Below are positions 1 to 8,598 of a DNA stretch of 64,000 nucleotides, piece after piece (the stretch's first letter is position 1; every line of letters begins with the position of its first letter). This DNA comes from an uncultured Verrucomicrobiales bacterium (GTDB taxonomy: Bacteria > Verrucomicrobiota > Verrucomicrobiia > Verrucomicrobiales > Akkermansiaceae), in contig CALGJQ010000024.1 in assembly GCA_937928545.1 (NCBI GenBank), forward strand, positions 40,012-104,011. Direction: 5' to 3'. The notes under the pieces were generated by a model. The model ran no database searches. It saw only the letters and a program-made list of their open reading frames with translations, and was not told the origin of the DNA. Made by a program: the position numbers and the translations under genes.

Positions 1-652
1 TCTCTAAGCCCACCGCACCCTGCCCAGCCGCTGGGAAAAAGTTGCGCTCCGGAAGGCACTCCACAAAGACCGGATGCCGATTGATCTCGAACATCCCTTC
101 CGTTTGATACCCCAATCGGCTCAAACCCGCTTCCGCCAAAATGATGCCATCGTAATCGGGGTCCATCGCGGCCTTTTCCATGCGCGTCGGCACATTTCCA
201 CGGAGATCGACGATTTTCACTCCCGCTTTCAAAAACTGCAGCATGCGCGCTCGACGCACCGAACTCGTTCCCACACGCGACCCCTTTCGTACTTCCGACC
301 AAGGGATTTTGCCCACCCAAACATCAGCAACTGGCGCGCGTTCTAAAACAGAACGCAATTGAAACGGCTCTTCCAAAACTGTGGGCAAGTCTTTGAGACT
401 ATGAACCGCGACATCGATCTCCTTATTCTCCAATGCGACCTCCAGTTCCTTAATAAAAACCCCTTTATCCCAAATCCCTTCCGCCTTCGCCACCTCGTTC
501 AAAGCCACATCCGTCCTCCGGTCTCCGGTGGTCTTGATGATGACTCGCTCCACTTCCAAGTCCGGGAAATGAGCGGCCAATGCCGCCTCCGTCATCTCGG
601 CCTGTTTGAGAGCAAGAGCACTTCCGCGCGTTCCGATTTTTAAGGTCTTCAT
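1..652 (-). CDS. hemC: Porphobilinogen deaminase (hydroxymethylbilane synthase), 3' end cut by window edge
   Basis: Polymerises four porphobilinogen units to hydroxymethylbilane in cytosolic tetrapyrrole synthesis. The reverse strand from the ATG at 652 reads MKTLKIGTRGSALALKQAE, the family N-terminus, followed by HSLKDLPT and LRGNVPTRMEK, and the frame stays open to position 1. About 217 of the usual ~300 residues are present; the C-terminal domain with the cofactor-binding cysteine lies outside the window. Only 3 bases separate the start from the hemA stop, so it is the third gene of a ccsA-like/hemA/hemC transcription unit, an order like that of the Bacillus hemAXC cluster. No Shine-Dalgarno is visible; translational coupling is likely. 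Confidence 0.95.
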   Translation of the reverse strand, partial: MKTLKIGTRGSALALKQAEMTEAALAAHFPDLEVERVIIKTTGDRRTDVALNEVAKAEGIWDKGVFIKELEVALENKEIDVAVHSLKDLPTVLEEPFQLRSVLERAPVADVWVGKIPWSEVRKGSRVGTSSVRRARMLQFLKAGVKIVDLRGNVPTRMEKAAMDPDYDGIILAEAGLSRLGYQTEGMFEINRHPVFVECLPERNFFPAAGQGAVGLE

Positions 653-655
653 AAT

Positions 656-1669
656 TTAGTCGTTCACGGCCGGAAGAATGCTTTTATCGATTTCTTCACG
701 AATGATTTCTTCACAGAGCAGAAGTTGTTCCTCCCGACGCTTCCTCGCCTCATCTGCCATCTCTTGCAAGGTATCTATGTCGTAAAGATAAACCTCATCG
801 ATCTCCCCCACCTTGGGATCAATGTCACGAGGCACCGCAATATCGACCATGATGAGCGGGCGAAATTTCCGTTTTCGCCGCACCGCCTCGACATGCGCCG
901 GCTTCACCACAAAGTGCGGAGCCCCCGTCGCCGCGATCACCACATCGAGATGAGCCAATTCCTCCTCCCATCCCTGAAAAGGAATGGCCCGACCCTCGAT
1001 TTCTTCCGCGAGGTCCACCGCTTTATCAAAAGAACGATTCGTCACCATCACCGACGAGGCCCCGCGCGACTGCAAGGCACGTGCCGTCTTTCGGCTCATC
1101 TCTCCTGCTCCGATCACCATGACCGAGCTCCCTTGAAGCTTCCCAAAAACCTTCTCCGCCAATTCAACTGAGGCCCCCGCCACCGAAGTTGCCCCTTCCT
1201 GAATCGCGGTATGCGTGCGAACTCTCTTCCCCACTCCAAAGGCTTTTTGAAAGAGCTTATTCAGCACCGTCTTCGTTGCGCCTCCATCGAGCGATCTCTT
1301 ATAAGCCTTCTTCACTTGGCCAAAGATCTCGGTTTCACCCAGCACCATCGAGTTCATCCCGCTCGCCACTCGGCAAAGATGCTCCGCCGCGCCACGCGCC
1401 TCATGATGGTAAAAAACCCCTTCACGTGAACCGGAGAAATTCCGCTGAGCACAAATCCAGTCCTCCAACTCCGCCACTCCACTTCCGCCATTCACGACCG
1501 CGTAGTATTCCGTGCGATTGCAGGTCGAAAGCACCACCCCCTCCAAGACATCCTCGGCAGATAAGAGCATCTCGGTCTCACGATCCAAGCCCGCCTCCGT
1601 AAGCGCAAATCGCTCCCGCACCTCGACAGGTGCGGTTTCATGATTAAGGCCTAGACAGACGAGTTGCAT
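656..1669 (-). CDS. hemA: Glutamyl-tRNA reductase, short C-terminus
   Basis: Reduces glutamyl-tRNA(Glu) to glutamate-1-semialdehyde, the first step of C5 heme synthesis. Visible signatures are LGLNHETAPVEVRE at the N-terminus, the catalytic cysteine in LSTCNRTEYY, the SMVLGETEIFGQVKKAY block and the NADPH-binding VIGAGEMSRKTARAL. The protein has about 337 residues, against about 420 in E. coli, and ends soon after the start of the C-terminal helix, so most of the dimerisation domain is missing. The ATG at 1669 shares its A with the TGA of the upstream gene (TGATG); a GTG one codon earlier (1672) is also possible. The overlap implies coupling with the CcsA/HemX-like gene. Confidence 0.95.
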   Translation of the reverse strand: MQLVCLGLNHETAPVEVRERFALTEAGLDRETEMLLSAEDVLEGVVLSTCNRTEYYAVVNGGSGVAELEDWICAQRNFSGSREGVFYHHEARGAAEHLCRVASGMNSMVLGETEIFGQVKKAYKRSLDGGATKTVLNKLFQKAFGVGKRVRTHTAIQEGATSVAGASVELAEKVFGKLQGSSVMVIGAGEMSRKTARALQSRGASSVMVTNRSFDKAVDLAEEIEGRAIPFQGWEEELAHLDVVIAATGAPHFVVKPAHVEAVRRKRKFRPLIMVDIAVPRDIDPKVGEIDEVYLYDIDTLQEMADEARKRREEQLLLCEEIIREEIDKSILPAVND

Positions 1670-2547
1670 CACAGTTTCGCGAAGACAAAAAGAGAGAGAA
1701 TAAAGAGCGAGGTCAGACCAATCGCCAGATGACGTCCCGGCATCCCACGAACGAAGTGGATGCCCAAAAGAACCGCATAAAGAACCCAGGTGATCGTCGC
1801 CACGAGGAGGTGAATACTAAAGGAGCCCGACTTCATCAAAAGCCCCGCCACGATTCCCGCCGTCAGCACAATCCATCCCACCAAAGCAATCCGCGCCATC
1901 GCCTCGACCAAGCGTTGCACCGAAGGCATTCCCTGCACCAGACCACCACTGAGCTTTCGAGATTTCAAACGACCATTCAGCACAAAAAACATCACCCCTG
2001 CCACCGCCGCCAGCGCGAGCGCACCGTAGGACAAAACCGAAAGCGCCGCATGAGTCTCCCGCCAAGGATCCACCGATTCTGCCTTCGCCACCCCGCTTGC
2101 AAAAGAACCCGGGATCAGCGCGATGACTTGTAAAATCACCACCAAAGGCGCCGTGAAAACCCCCAGCAACGAGAGCCGATAAGTCGTCCCCGTCACCAAA
2201 TAGAAAAGCGTCAAAGACCAAGCGAGAAAGAGACAGATCTCGCCAAGATCACCCAGCGGACATTGCCCACGCAGTTCCCCGCGCCAACCGAGCGCCATCA
2301 ACTGCGCCACAAAAGCCAAAACCATCCAAAAAAATGCCGCCCGCCCGGGCTTCTCTCCTCGCATCGCGAGCGCACCAAAAACACCTCCTGCGACTGCAAG
2401 AACTGTTGCAATGACCACCCAGCCAATTCCCATGCCCATGTAACTGCCCCCAAGCCGCCAACCTTTCAAGTGCGGATGCGGAAAGAAGAGCGAATAAATC
2501 ACCTCTTCCATCATCTCATTCAGGCCCGAGAGCTCTTTGGCCAGCAT
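1669..2547 (-). CDS. CcsA/HemX-like cytochrome c assembly membrane protein
   Basis: A 292-residue polytopic membrane protein with about eight hydrophobic segments. It resembles the CcsA/ResC/HemX group, which handles heme at the membrane during cytochrome c maturation or influences HemA levels. The central DPWRETHAALSVLSYGALA stretch and the late SFSIHLLVATITWVLYA helix fit that family, where conserved histidines ligate heme. The classic WGxxWxWD motif is not obvious, so a HemX-type role is at least as likely as true CcsA. It is the first gene of the heme unit and overlaps hemA. The family assignment rests on hydropathy, context and partial motifs. Confidence 0.75.
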   Translation of the reverse strand: MLAKELSGLNEMMEEVIYSLFFPHPHLKGWRLGGSYMGMGIGWVVIATVLAVAGGVFGALAMRGEKPGRAAFFWMVLAFVAQLMALGWRGELRGQCPLGDLGEICLFLAWSLTLFYLVTGTTYRLSLLGVFTAPLVVILQVIALIPGSFASGVAKAESVDPWRETHAALSVLSYGALALAAVAGVMFFVLNGRLKSRKLSGGLVQGMPSVQRLVEAMARIALVGWIVLTAGIVAGLLMKSGSFSIHLLVATITWVLYAVLLGIHFVRGMPGRHLAIGLTSLFILSLFVFAKL

Positions 2548-2688
2548 TAGATTCTCGCTTTCAAGTAGGAACCCTCCTTCTTTTCAACTGACTGATCTGC
2601 GGGAAATTGCACCTGCAAGAAAGTCGCCCTCTTTCTCATATTCCTTGTAGATTTCAGAACATTTCCCTAAGAGTCCCAATATTTTTTC

Positions 2689-4968
2689 ATGAAGCGCTTC
2701 TTCCTTCTCCCTTTACTAATCTCTTTGCTTTCCGCTCAAGACGAGAAACCGACTGAAGCAAATATCTTCGTCTCTCTTGACGGCGATGACTCAAACCCGG
2801 GCATTCAATCTCGCCCCAAGAAAACGATCGAAGGGGCCATGAAAGCGCTTCGTGATTTTCGCGAAGAAGGAATGATCACCGATGAAGTCTCAGTAAATCT
2901 GTGGCTACGAGGTGGCATTTATCGGCCAAACCAAACCATCACATTAACAGACTTTGATTCTGGAACGGCTAAAACCCCGTTCCGCATTCGAGCCTACCAA
3001 GATGAACTCGTGGTCTTCGATTGCGGGAAATCTCTCGCACAGAATCTTTTCAAACCGACCGATGACGCTCGCATCCCAGCAATCGCGAAAGGAAAGGTCG
3101 TCTCAGCAAAGATCACCAATGAAGACATCAAGAAAATTCTCTTAGAAGAGGGCAGCCAAATTAGTTTTGATGATCGGATGATGACCTTGGCGCGTTTTCC
3201 AAATCATGGCTTTGCCATTTTTGGAGAAATCCTTTCATCTGATACCGCCAAGCAGGAAGGATCTCTGACAAATCCAGTAGGTGCGAAGGTTCGCTTAAGC
3301 CCCTCTTCAAAAGAAGACTGGCAGGTCCACCTACCACAATCTCCAAGAGCTCGATTGAAGGGCTACATGTGCTCTGATTGGTTAAAAGAAGACCAAGAAG
3401 TGGTCAGCACTGGGAGTGGAAATAACCTCCAACTTGTCAATGGCTCAACTTACGGAATCAGTCCGGGTCGGCGTGTCGGGAGAGTCTACCTTGAAAACAT
3501 CCTGTGCGAACTGGATTCCTTAGGTGAGTGGTTCTTTGACTCAAAGTCAGATGAACTTTTTCTCTGGCCACCGACTCCGCTTCAGGAGGATGGCTCCATT
3601 AACATCTGGGCCGGAGACACCGTGTTCGAGGTCACAAATGCCTCTTTCACCACGATTGAGAATGTCACAATTCAAAACCTCTACCATTCAGAAAATGGCA
3701 CAGGAGCCATCAACATCAAGGGAGGACATCACAATGAAATCCGTGGCTGCACCTTCCGAAACATCGCAAGCCCTGCAAACGCCTTTAATATCAAGGGAAA
3801 GAACAATGGGGCCCGGAGCAGCAACATTTACGATGTTAATTTTTCAGCTCGCCTAGGCGGAGGGAAAATGACTCACGATCAGATTGAGCATGGTGAGAAT
3901 TTTATCGTAAACAGTCATTTCACCCAAATTTATGCCAAAAGTTTTTATGGGAAAGTGGCTGGAATCGTCGGAGCAGGAAACATCTTCCGCAATAACCTTT
4001 GTCACAATTTAAACGGCCAAATCGTCACTCTCAACGGAGTTGATCACCTCGTAGAGAAGAACGAAATTTTCAATGTCGGGATTGAGGAAGGAGATGGTGG
4101 AAGCTTCTATCAAGGAGCAATGAGCTGGAGCTGGGGAAACACCTTCCAGCATAATTTCTTCCACCACATCATGTGCAACCCAGAAATGTATAGTCGCGCC
4201 GCCATTTTCTCAGATGATGGTGATCTGGGCGACAATGTGATCGGGAACGTTTTTTACAAAGCTGGCGAAGGTTTCAAGATCAACGGCGGGGCAGGACATT
4301 ATGCCGCAAACAATGCCTGCATTAAGGGAATCCATGCCTTCCAGGTGCTCGATGGTGACCCCAAAAAATCTTATGATCAAATGATGGACTATCTCGATAC
4401 CGAGCCAGTGAAAAGCGACAAAGCAAACCTCCTAGGTCGTGGCTTCCCAACTTTTGGAAAAGAAGGCTGGAAAGAAGAAATCTCAAGCGAGAATTGGCCC
4501 GAAATGATTAGCTCTTACTGGTTAGATCGTTACCCAAGGATGAGGGAAACCTTTGACCTCTGGTATAAAAAGAAGAGTGCAGAGCGCATCAACCTTTTAG
4601 AAAACAACCGATACTACGCGTTCACAGGTGAGCCAAATGCCATCCCAAAAACAACCAAAGATAAATCAGGACGTAGTCGAAGTAGTGTTTCCGGTTTCGA
4701 AAACCCTAAATCGCTCAACTTCGCGAGCCGCGCCCATAGCGATATCCCTTTTGCTGAAATCGGACTCTACAAGGATGCTTGGCGCACAAGCCCACCACTA
4801 AAAGATGACTACCGATCTCAAATCGAATCGCATTGGCGTGACGAATCTTCAAGGGCTCAAGGAAAGTATGAACCAGCGAAGGTGAATCGACGCGTTTATT
4901 TCAACACAGGCCTCCTCCTAGACCGTTTACAAAAAGCGCAGAAGCCGCAGCGGTCGCCGAAAAAATGA
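2689..4968 (+). CDS. Secreted right-handed parallel beta-helix protein
   Basis: A 759-residue exported protein. The N-terminus MKRFFLLPLLISLLSAQ is a signal peptide. Residues ~28-60 (IFVSLDGDDSNPGIQSRPKKTIEGAM) match the start of DUF1565/beta-helix surface proteins. Residues ~320-560 carry repeated short strands with Asn and Gly turns (IENVTIQNLYHS, NEIRGCTFRNI, NIFRNNLCHNL, VEKNEIFNVG, NVIGNVFYKAG), the pattern of PbH1 repeats seen in polysaccharide lyases and glycan-binding proteins. No specific lyase active site is recognisable, so substrate is unknown; a polysaccharide is the usual partner. Base composition is more A+T-rich than its neighbours. It converges on the next gene with only 3 bases between stops. 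Confidence 0.8.
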   Translation: MKRFFLLPLLISLLSAQDEKPTEANIFVSLDGDDSNPGIQSRPKKTIEGAMKALRDFREEGMITDEVSVNLWLRGGIYRPNQTITLTDFDSGTAKTPFRIRAYQDELVVFDCGKSLAQNLFKPTDDARIPAIAKGKVVSAKITNEDIKKILLEEGSQISFDDRMMTLARFPNHGFAIFGEILSSDTAKQEGSLTNPVGAKVRLSPSSKEDWQVHLPQSPRARLKGYMCSDWLKEDQEVVSTGSGNNLQLVNGSTYGISPGRRVGRVYLENILCELDSLGEWFFDSKSDELFLWPPTPLQEDGSINIWAGDTVFEVTNASFTTIENVTIQNLYHSENGTGAINIKGGHHNEIRGCTFRNIASPANAFNIKGKNNGARSSNIYDVNFSARLGGGKMTHDQIEHGENFIVNSHFTQIYAKSFYGKVAGIVGAGNIFRNNLCHNLNGQIVTLNGVDHLVEKNEIFNVGIEEGDGGSFYQGAMSWSWGNTFQHNFFHHIMCNPEMYSRAAIFSDDGDLGDNVIGNVFYKAGEGFKINGGAGHYAANNACIKGIHAFQVLDGDPKKSYDQMMDYLDTEPVKSDKANLLGRGFPTFGKEGWKEEISSENWPEMISSYWLDRYPRMRETFDLWYKKKSAERINLLENNRYYAFTGEPNAIPKTTKDKSGRSRSSVSGFENPKSLNFASRAHSDIPFAEIGLYKDAWRTSPPLKDDYRSQIESHWRDESSRAQGKYEPAKVNRRVYFNTGLLLDRLQKAQKPQRSPKK

Positions 4969-4971
4969 GCC

Positions 4972-5805
4972 CTACTCCCCTAACCGCTCCACCAAATCCT
5001 TCACCAGCGGCATCATGCGAATGATCCGCTGCGCCTGCTCCGAGCGAGAGCTTCGACTCCCCTCCGCAAGACGGACTTCGAGAAACTCTGAAGCTTCGTC
5101 TGCCACTTTGACATTTCCTTCCCAGCCTTTTTGCCCAGCCAGCTCAGCCACCAAATTTCGTTTTTCCTCCGGGGCATAAATCTCGGCCACCTCCAACTCA
5201 CCCACTCCTTCGCACACCTTCAAAAAACCGGCCATTGTTTCATCGTTCGTCCCACAACGCGCCCAGATCCAAGCCGGAAGATCATCGTCATAAAGTGGCG
5301 GATAGAAGACGATGCGCACTCCAATTTTCGTCGTATGCGAGGTAAGATATTCAGCAAAGCCATAAGCGAAAGCCACACCGGTTCCTTTCTCAGCTTGCGG
5401 AACTGCCACCACCACGGGATTCTTCGACTCGCGATCCCCCGCCTTAATCCAGATCGTCGGCCAAAGTAGCCCCGATGCCGAATCAGTTTGCGACTTGAAA
5501 ATCTCGTAACCAAGATTCTCCGGCCCGAGGCTCCCCAGCGTCATCGCTGCGACTTGCCGAAGGGCATGCTGGCCATCCTCGGTCTGCACCTCCCGCTCGC
5601 CAATCATGGTCTGCACCTTTTTCAGGTAATCCTCCAATTCTGCCACCGTCACTTCACCTACGATAGGCTCACTTTCTTCCTGATCCGCATTAGCCCCCAG
5701 CCAGAGTGCGATACAAATTGAGAAAATGAGCAGCGCCGGAATCACCGCAATCGCTATTTTGATCGCGCTGTTACGAGTTCGGGTAGGTTCTGATGGAGCG
5801 GTCAT
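4972..5805 (-). CDS. Unknown membrane-anchored protein (possibly a degenerate M28-like fold)
   Basis: A 277-residue protein with a short cytoplasmic tail and one membrane segment (IKIAIAVIPALLIFSICIALWLG), so it is probably anchored with the bulk outside the cytoplasm. I do not recognise the family. The order of elements (LGYEIFKSQ, then NPVVVAVPQAEKGTGVAFAYGFAEYL, then TKIGVRIVFYPP) resembles the strand-helix order of zinc peptidases of the M28 type, but the metal-binding His/Asp/Glu residues are absent, so any enzymatic role is doubtful. Its ATG overlaps the lpxB stop (ATGA), so it is probably co-transcribed with and translationally coupled to lpxB, hinting at an envelope role. Confidence 0.6.
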   Translation of the reverse strand: MTAPSEPTRTRNSAIKIAIAVIPALLIFSICIALWLGANADQEESEPIVGEVTVAELEDYLKKVQTMIGEREVQTEDGQHALRQVAAMTLGSLGPENLGYEIFKSQTDSASGLLWPTIWIKAGDRESKNPVVVAVPQAEKGTGVAFAYGFAEYLTSHTTKIGVRIVFYPPLYDDDLPAWIWARCGTNDETMAGFLKVCEGVGELEVAEIYAPEEKRNLVAELAGQKGWEGNVKVADEASEFLEVRLAEGSRSSRSEQAQRIIRMMPLVKDLVERLGE

Positions 5806-6932
5806 TTCGAAAGTAAGAGAGCGACCTCATGAGCCGCGCGTTTATGAGTCCCGACCTCTCCCAGACGGGAGGCTGCCTCAAGAAGCTGGCCTGATAATAC
5901 TTCGCAGAGTTGAGGCTCTTTCAAATGTCGACCTAACCACAAGGCCACCTCATAGGCATTCGCCTCCGATTGAATGAATTCAGGCACCACCTCCCGCCCC
6001 GCAAGAATGTTGATGAGCCCTATGTATGGAAGTTTGATCAACTGCCGAGCCATTAAGTATGTCGGCCAAGCCACTTGGTAAACGAGGCAATAGGGCATGC
6101 CGTAATAGGCGGCTTCTAAGGTCGCAGTTCCACTCGCCACGACTCCACAAGTCACCTTCTGCATGAGAACCTGACTCCCTCCATTTTGAATCTCGACGAG
6201 TCCCTCCGGGAGACCACTTTTAGCGAGCGCCTCTTCCATCACACTCGCCACTTTTTCACTCGCAGCTGCCGTTACGAACTTCACCTCAGTTCCCTGTTCC
6301 AAAAGGCGGCGCACCGACTCCAACATCATTGGAAAAAGCCGGCTCACTTCCTTCTTCCGACTCCCCGGAAAAAGCCCCACCGTATTCGACAAACGCCTCG
6401 TCTCGATCCGCTTCTCCTCTAACTCATCAACCAGCGGATGCCCCGCGCAGCGACTTCTCAATCCCGCTTCTTCGAAAATCGGGACCTCGAAAGGAAAGAG
6501 GCAAAGCATCAAATCATGTGTCTTGGCGATTTGCGGAATGCGTTTCTGATTCCATGCCCATACTTGCGGAGCTACATAGTGGACGATCTGCGTCTCAGGA
6601 GATTTCTCGTGAACCTGCTTCGCCAAGCGAAGATTGAAACCCGGGTAGTCGATCAAAAGCAAAACATCAGGCTTCCACGCCAAAAGATCCTCTAAGGTCC
6701 GATCAAAGCGCTCCTTAAACCACCCATAACGACGCAACACCTCCCAAACCCCCACCACCGCCGCATCATCGACCCAATCCTCAACGCCTCCACCCGAAAG
6801 CGCAGCCATTTCAGGACCACCCAGACCGCGAAACTCCACCTGCTCCAATTCACCTTGGAGAGCTTCCATTAACTCAGCCCCGTGCGTGTCTCCACTCACC
6901 TCGCCAGCGACCACATAAACCGATTTGCTCAT
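5802..6932 (-). CDS. lpxB: Lipid-A-disaccharide synthase
   Basis: Condenses UDP-2,3-diacylglucosamine with lipid X to form the disaccharide of lipid A at the inner membrane (GT19 family). The 376-residue protein has GEVSGDTHGAELMEAL at the N-terminus, IDYPGFNLRLAKQ, HYVAPQVWAWNQKRI and VGLFPGSRKKEVSRLFPMML, plus CGVVASGTATLEAAYYGMP, all LpxB hallmarks. Length is normal. It implies a lipid A outer membrane. No other lpx genes are adjacent; the next gene on the same strand overlaps by four bases. The start at 6932 gives the canonical N-terminus. Confidence 0.95.
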   Translation of the reverse strand: MSKSVYVVAGEVSGDTHGAELMEALQGELEQVEFRGLGGPEMAALSGGGVEDWVDDAAVVGVWEVLRRYGWFKERFDRTLEDLLAWKPDVLLLIDYPGFNLRLAKQVHEKSPETQIVHYVAPQVWAWNQKRIPQIAKTHDLMLCLFPFEVPIFEEAGLRSRCAGHPLVDELEEKRIETRRLSNTVGLFPGSRKKEVSRLFPMMLESVRRLLEQGTEVKFVTAAASEKVASVMEEALAKSGLPEGLVEIQNGGSQVLMQKVTCGVVASGTATLEAAYYGMPYCLVYQVAWPTYLMARQLIKLPYIGLINILAGREVVPEFIQSEANAYEVALWLGRHLKEPQLCEVLSGQLLEAASRLGEVGTHKRAAHEVALLLSK

Positions 6933-7040
6933 CGTCGGGCCGATGCTACGTCAGAACAAGCGTTTGCCAAACCGCAAATCACTTCACAAGGGCTTGCTTC
7001 TCCCCTCCCAAGGCGTTAATTCATCAAAACAAGTCGCACT

Positions 7041-7934
7041 ATGTCCGAAAAAACTGCACCTAAGCCCGAATCTGGCCCAAGCCCCATCGGTGAGATTTCT
7101 CAAGAGCCCTCAGCCTTTGAGGCCTTTCTTGATGCCAACCAGAAGAAGCTGATCATCATCGGCATCCTCGCGATCCTCTGCCTCATCGGCTACGTCATCT
7201 TCGATGGCCTTCGCAAACTCTCAGCAAAAAATGCCGCTGGCGATGTCGCCGCCGCCCGCACCGTCCCCGAGCTCGATACCGTAAGCAAGAGCCACGAAGG
7301 CACAAATGCCGGAGGAAGCGCCCTCATCTTTAAATCCCAACTCCTTTGGCGCGACCAACAACGTCAGGAAGCGATCAAGGCCCTCGAAGAGTTCATCAGC
7401 TCATATCCTGAGCATCCTGCCATCGGCAACGCCTACGCCAGCCTTGGTTCCTACCAGCAGCAGATCGGCAAAGCTGACGAGGCCAAAGCCGCTTACCAAA
7501 AAGCTGCCGAAACCACTGACTCATCCGCCAGCTCCCTCGCCCTCCTTTCTCTTGGCGACCTTTCCCTCAGCTCTGGAAATGGCGATGAAGCAAAAGGCTT
7601 CTACGATCGCATCATCACAGAATACGAAGATAGACACTTTCAGGTCAAAGCAATGGCCCGTGAGCGCCTGAAGCTCATCGGCGTCAATCCTCCCACCGAA
7701 AAAATCCCCGAGCCACCACAGCCACAAGCCGCCCCCAGCACCACCACAGCTCCAGTTGTCGTCCCAAGCACCCCAAAGATCGACACACCAGCGCCAGCCG
7801 AAACACCTGCACCCACCCCATCCGCCCCCGAAAAACCAGCGTCTGACCTTGGCGATCTTCCTGAAATCGAGCTTCCAAAGCAGCCCGAAACCCCCAAAAC
7901 TCCGCTAGAGACAGAATCTACCCCTTCAGAATAA
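7041..7934 (+). CDS. Tetratricopeptide-repeat membrane protein with Pro-rich tail
   Basis: A 297-residue protein with an N-terminal cytoplasmic stretch, one membrane helix at ~33-55 (KKLIIIGILAILCLIGYVIF), then a TPR-like region at ~80-210 (KALEEFISSYPEHPAIGNAY, SLGSYQQQIGKADEAKAAYQKA, LSLGDLSLSSGNGDEAKGFYDRII). The last 80 residues are rich in Pro, Ala and Glu and probably unstructured. The layout is like the YfgM/PF09976 group of envelope chaperone partners, but the family is only inferred. It sits 75 bases upstream of two bactofilin genes on the same strand, consistent with a shared envelope or cell-shape role. Confidence 0.75.
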   Translation: MSEKTAPKPESGPSPIGEISQEPSAFEAFLDANQKKLIIIGILAILCLIGYVIFDGLRKLSAKNAAGDVAAARTVPELDTVSKSHEGTNAGGSALIFKSQLLWRDQQRQEAIKALEEFISSYPEHPAIGNAYASLGSYQQQIGKADEAKAAYQKAAETTDSSASSLALLSLGDLSLSSGNGDEAKGFYDRIITEYEDRHFQVKAMARERLKLIGVNPPTEKIPEPPQPQAAPSTTTAPVVVPSTPKIDTPAPAETPAPTPSAPEKPASDLGDLPEIELPKQPETPKTPLETESTPSE

Positions 7935-8009
7935 TCTCTAACTGTTTCAATTCATTCTTTCCTTATTGAGCATCCTGCTCCATTAATTCCTCACTAACAA
8001 ATTATAGCC

Positions 8010-8567
8010 GTGTTCGAAAAAATCATCAGCAAGTCTCCTGAAGACGCTCCAGCACCCCGTCAAGCTCCTCAAGCTCCCGCCGCCGCTTCTTCGGAAGCCC
8101 CAGCGAAAGCCGCTCCCGTTGCCAGCAGCGCCTCAGCCGGTGGACAGCGCAACATTCTCAGTAACGACGTCCACATTAAAGGATCCGTTAAATTCACCAA
8201 CGACCTCCTCGTCGACGGTCGCATCGAAGGTGAAATCAGCTCAGAAGGAGCCCTCACCGTCGCCGAAAATGCTCACATTAAAGCCGAAATCAGCACGAAA
8301 TCTGTCGTCATCTACGGCAAGGTTCATGGCAACATCGTCTGCACCGACCGAATCGAAATCAAAGCAAGCGCCGAAATGGTCGGTGATGTCAAAGCTGGCA
8401 CCCTCTCAATCGAGCCCGGTGCCGTCTTCGTCGGTAAGTCAGAAGTTGGCACTCCCTCTTCCTCCGCTCCTAAAAAGGGTTCTTCTTCTCCACAAGGGAA
8501 CCCAAAGAAGCAACAAGGTAACGATTCCTCGAAAGACAAGGACGTTGCACGCGCCTCAGCGTCTTAA
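8010..8567 (+). CDS. Bactofilin (polymer-forming cytoskeletal protein)
   Basis: Bactofilins (DUF583) assemble into nucleotide-independent filaments that organise cell-wall or envelope machinery. In this 185-residue protein an Ala/Pro-rich disordered head (1-45) precedes the beta-helical core at ~50-150 (NDVHIKGSVKFTNDLLVDG, RIEGEISSEGALTVAENA, SVVIYGKVHGNIVC, MVGDVKAGTLSIEPGAVFVG), followed by a basic, low-complexity tail. The likely start is GTG at 8010 (MFEKIISKSPED). Length and architecture are typical. A second bactofilin with zinc ribbons follows after 31 bases, so the two are probably co-expressed and may co-polymerise. Confidence 0.93.
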   Translation: MFEKIISKSPEDAPAPRQAPQAPAAASSEAPAKAAPVASSASAGGQRNILSNDVHIKGSVKFTNDLLVDGRIEGEISSEGALTVAENAHIKAEISTKSVVIYGKVHGNIVCTDRIEIKASAEMVGDVKAGTLSIEPGAVFVGKSEVGTPSSSAPKKGSSSPQGNPKKQQGNDSSKDKDVARASAS

Positions 8568-8598
8568 GGATCACTAAGTCGTATTCCCCCGAACGACC

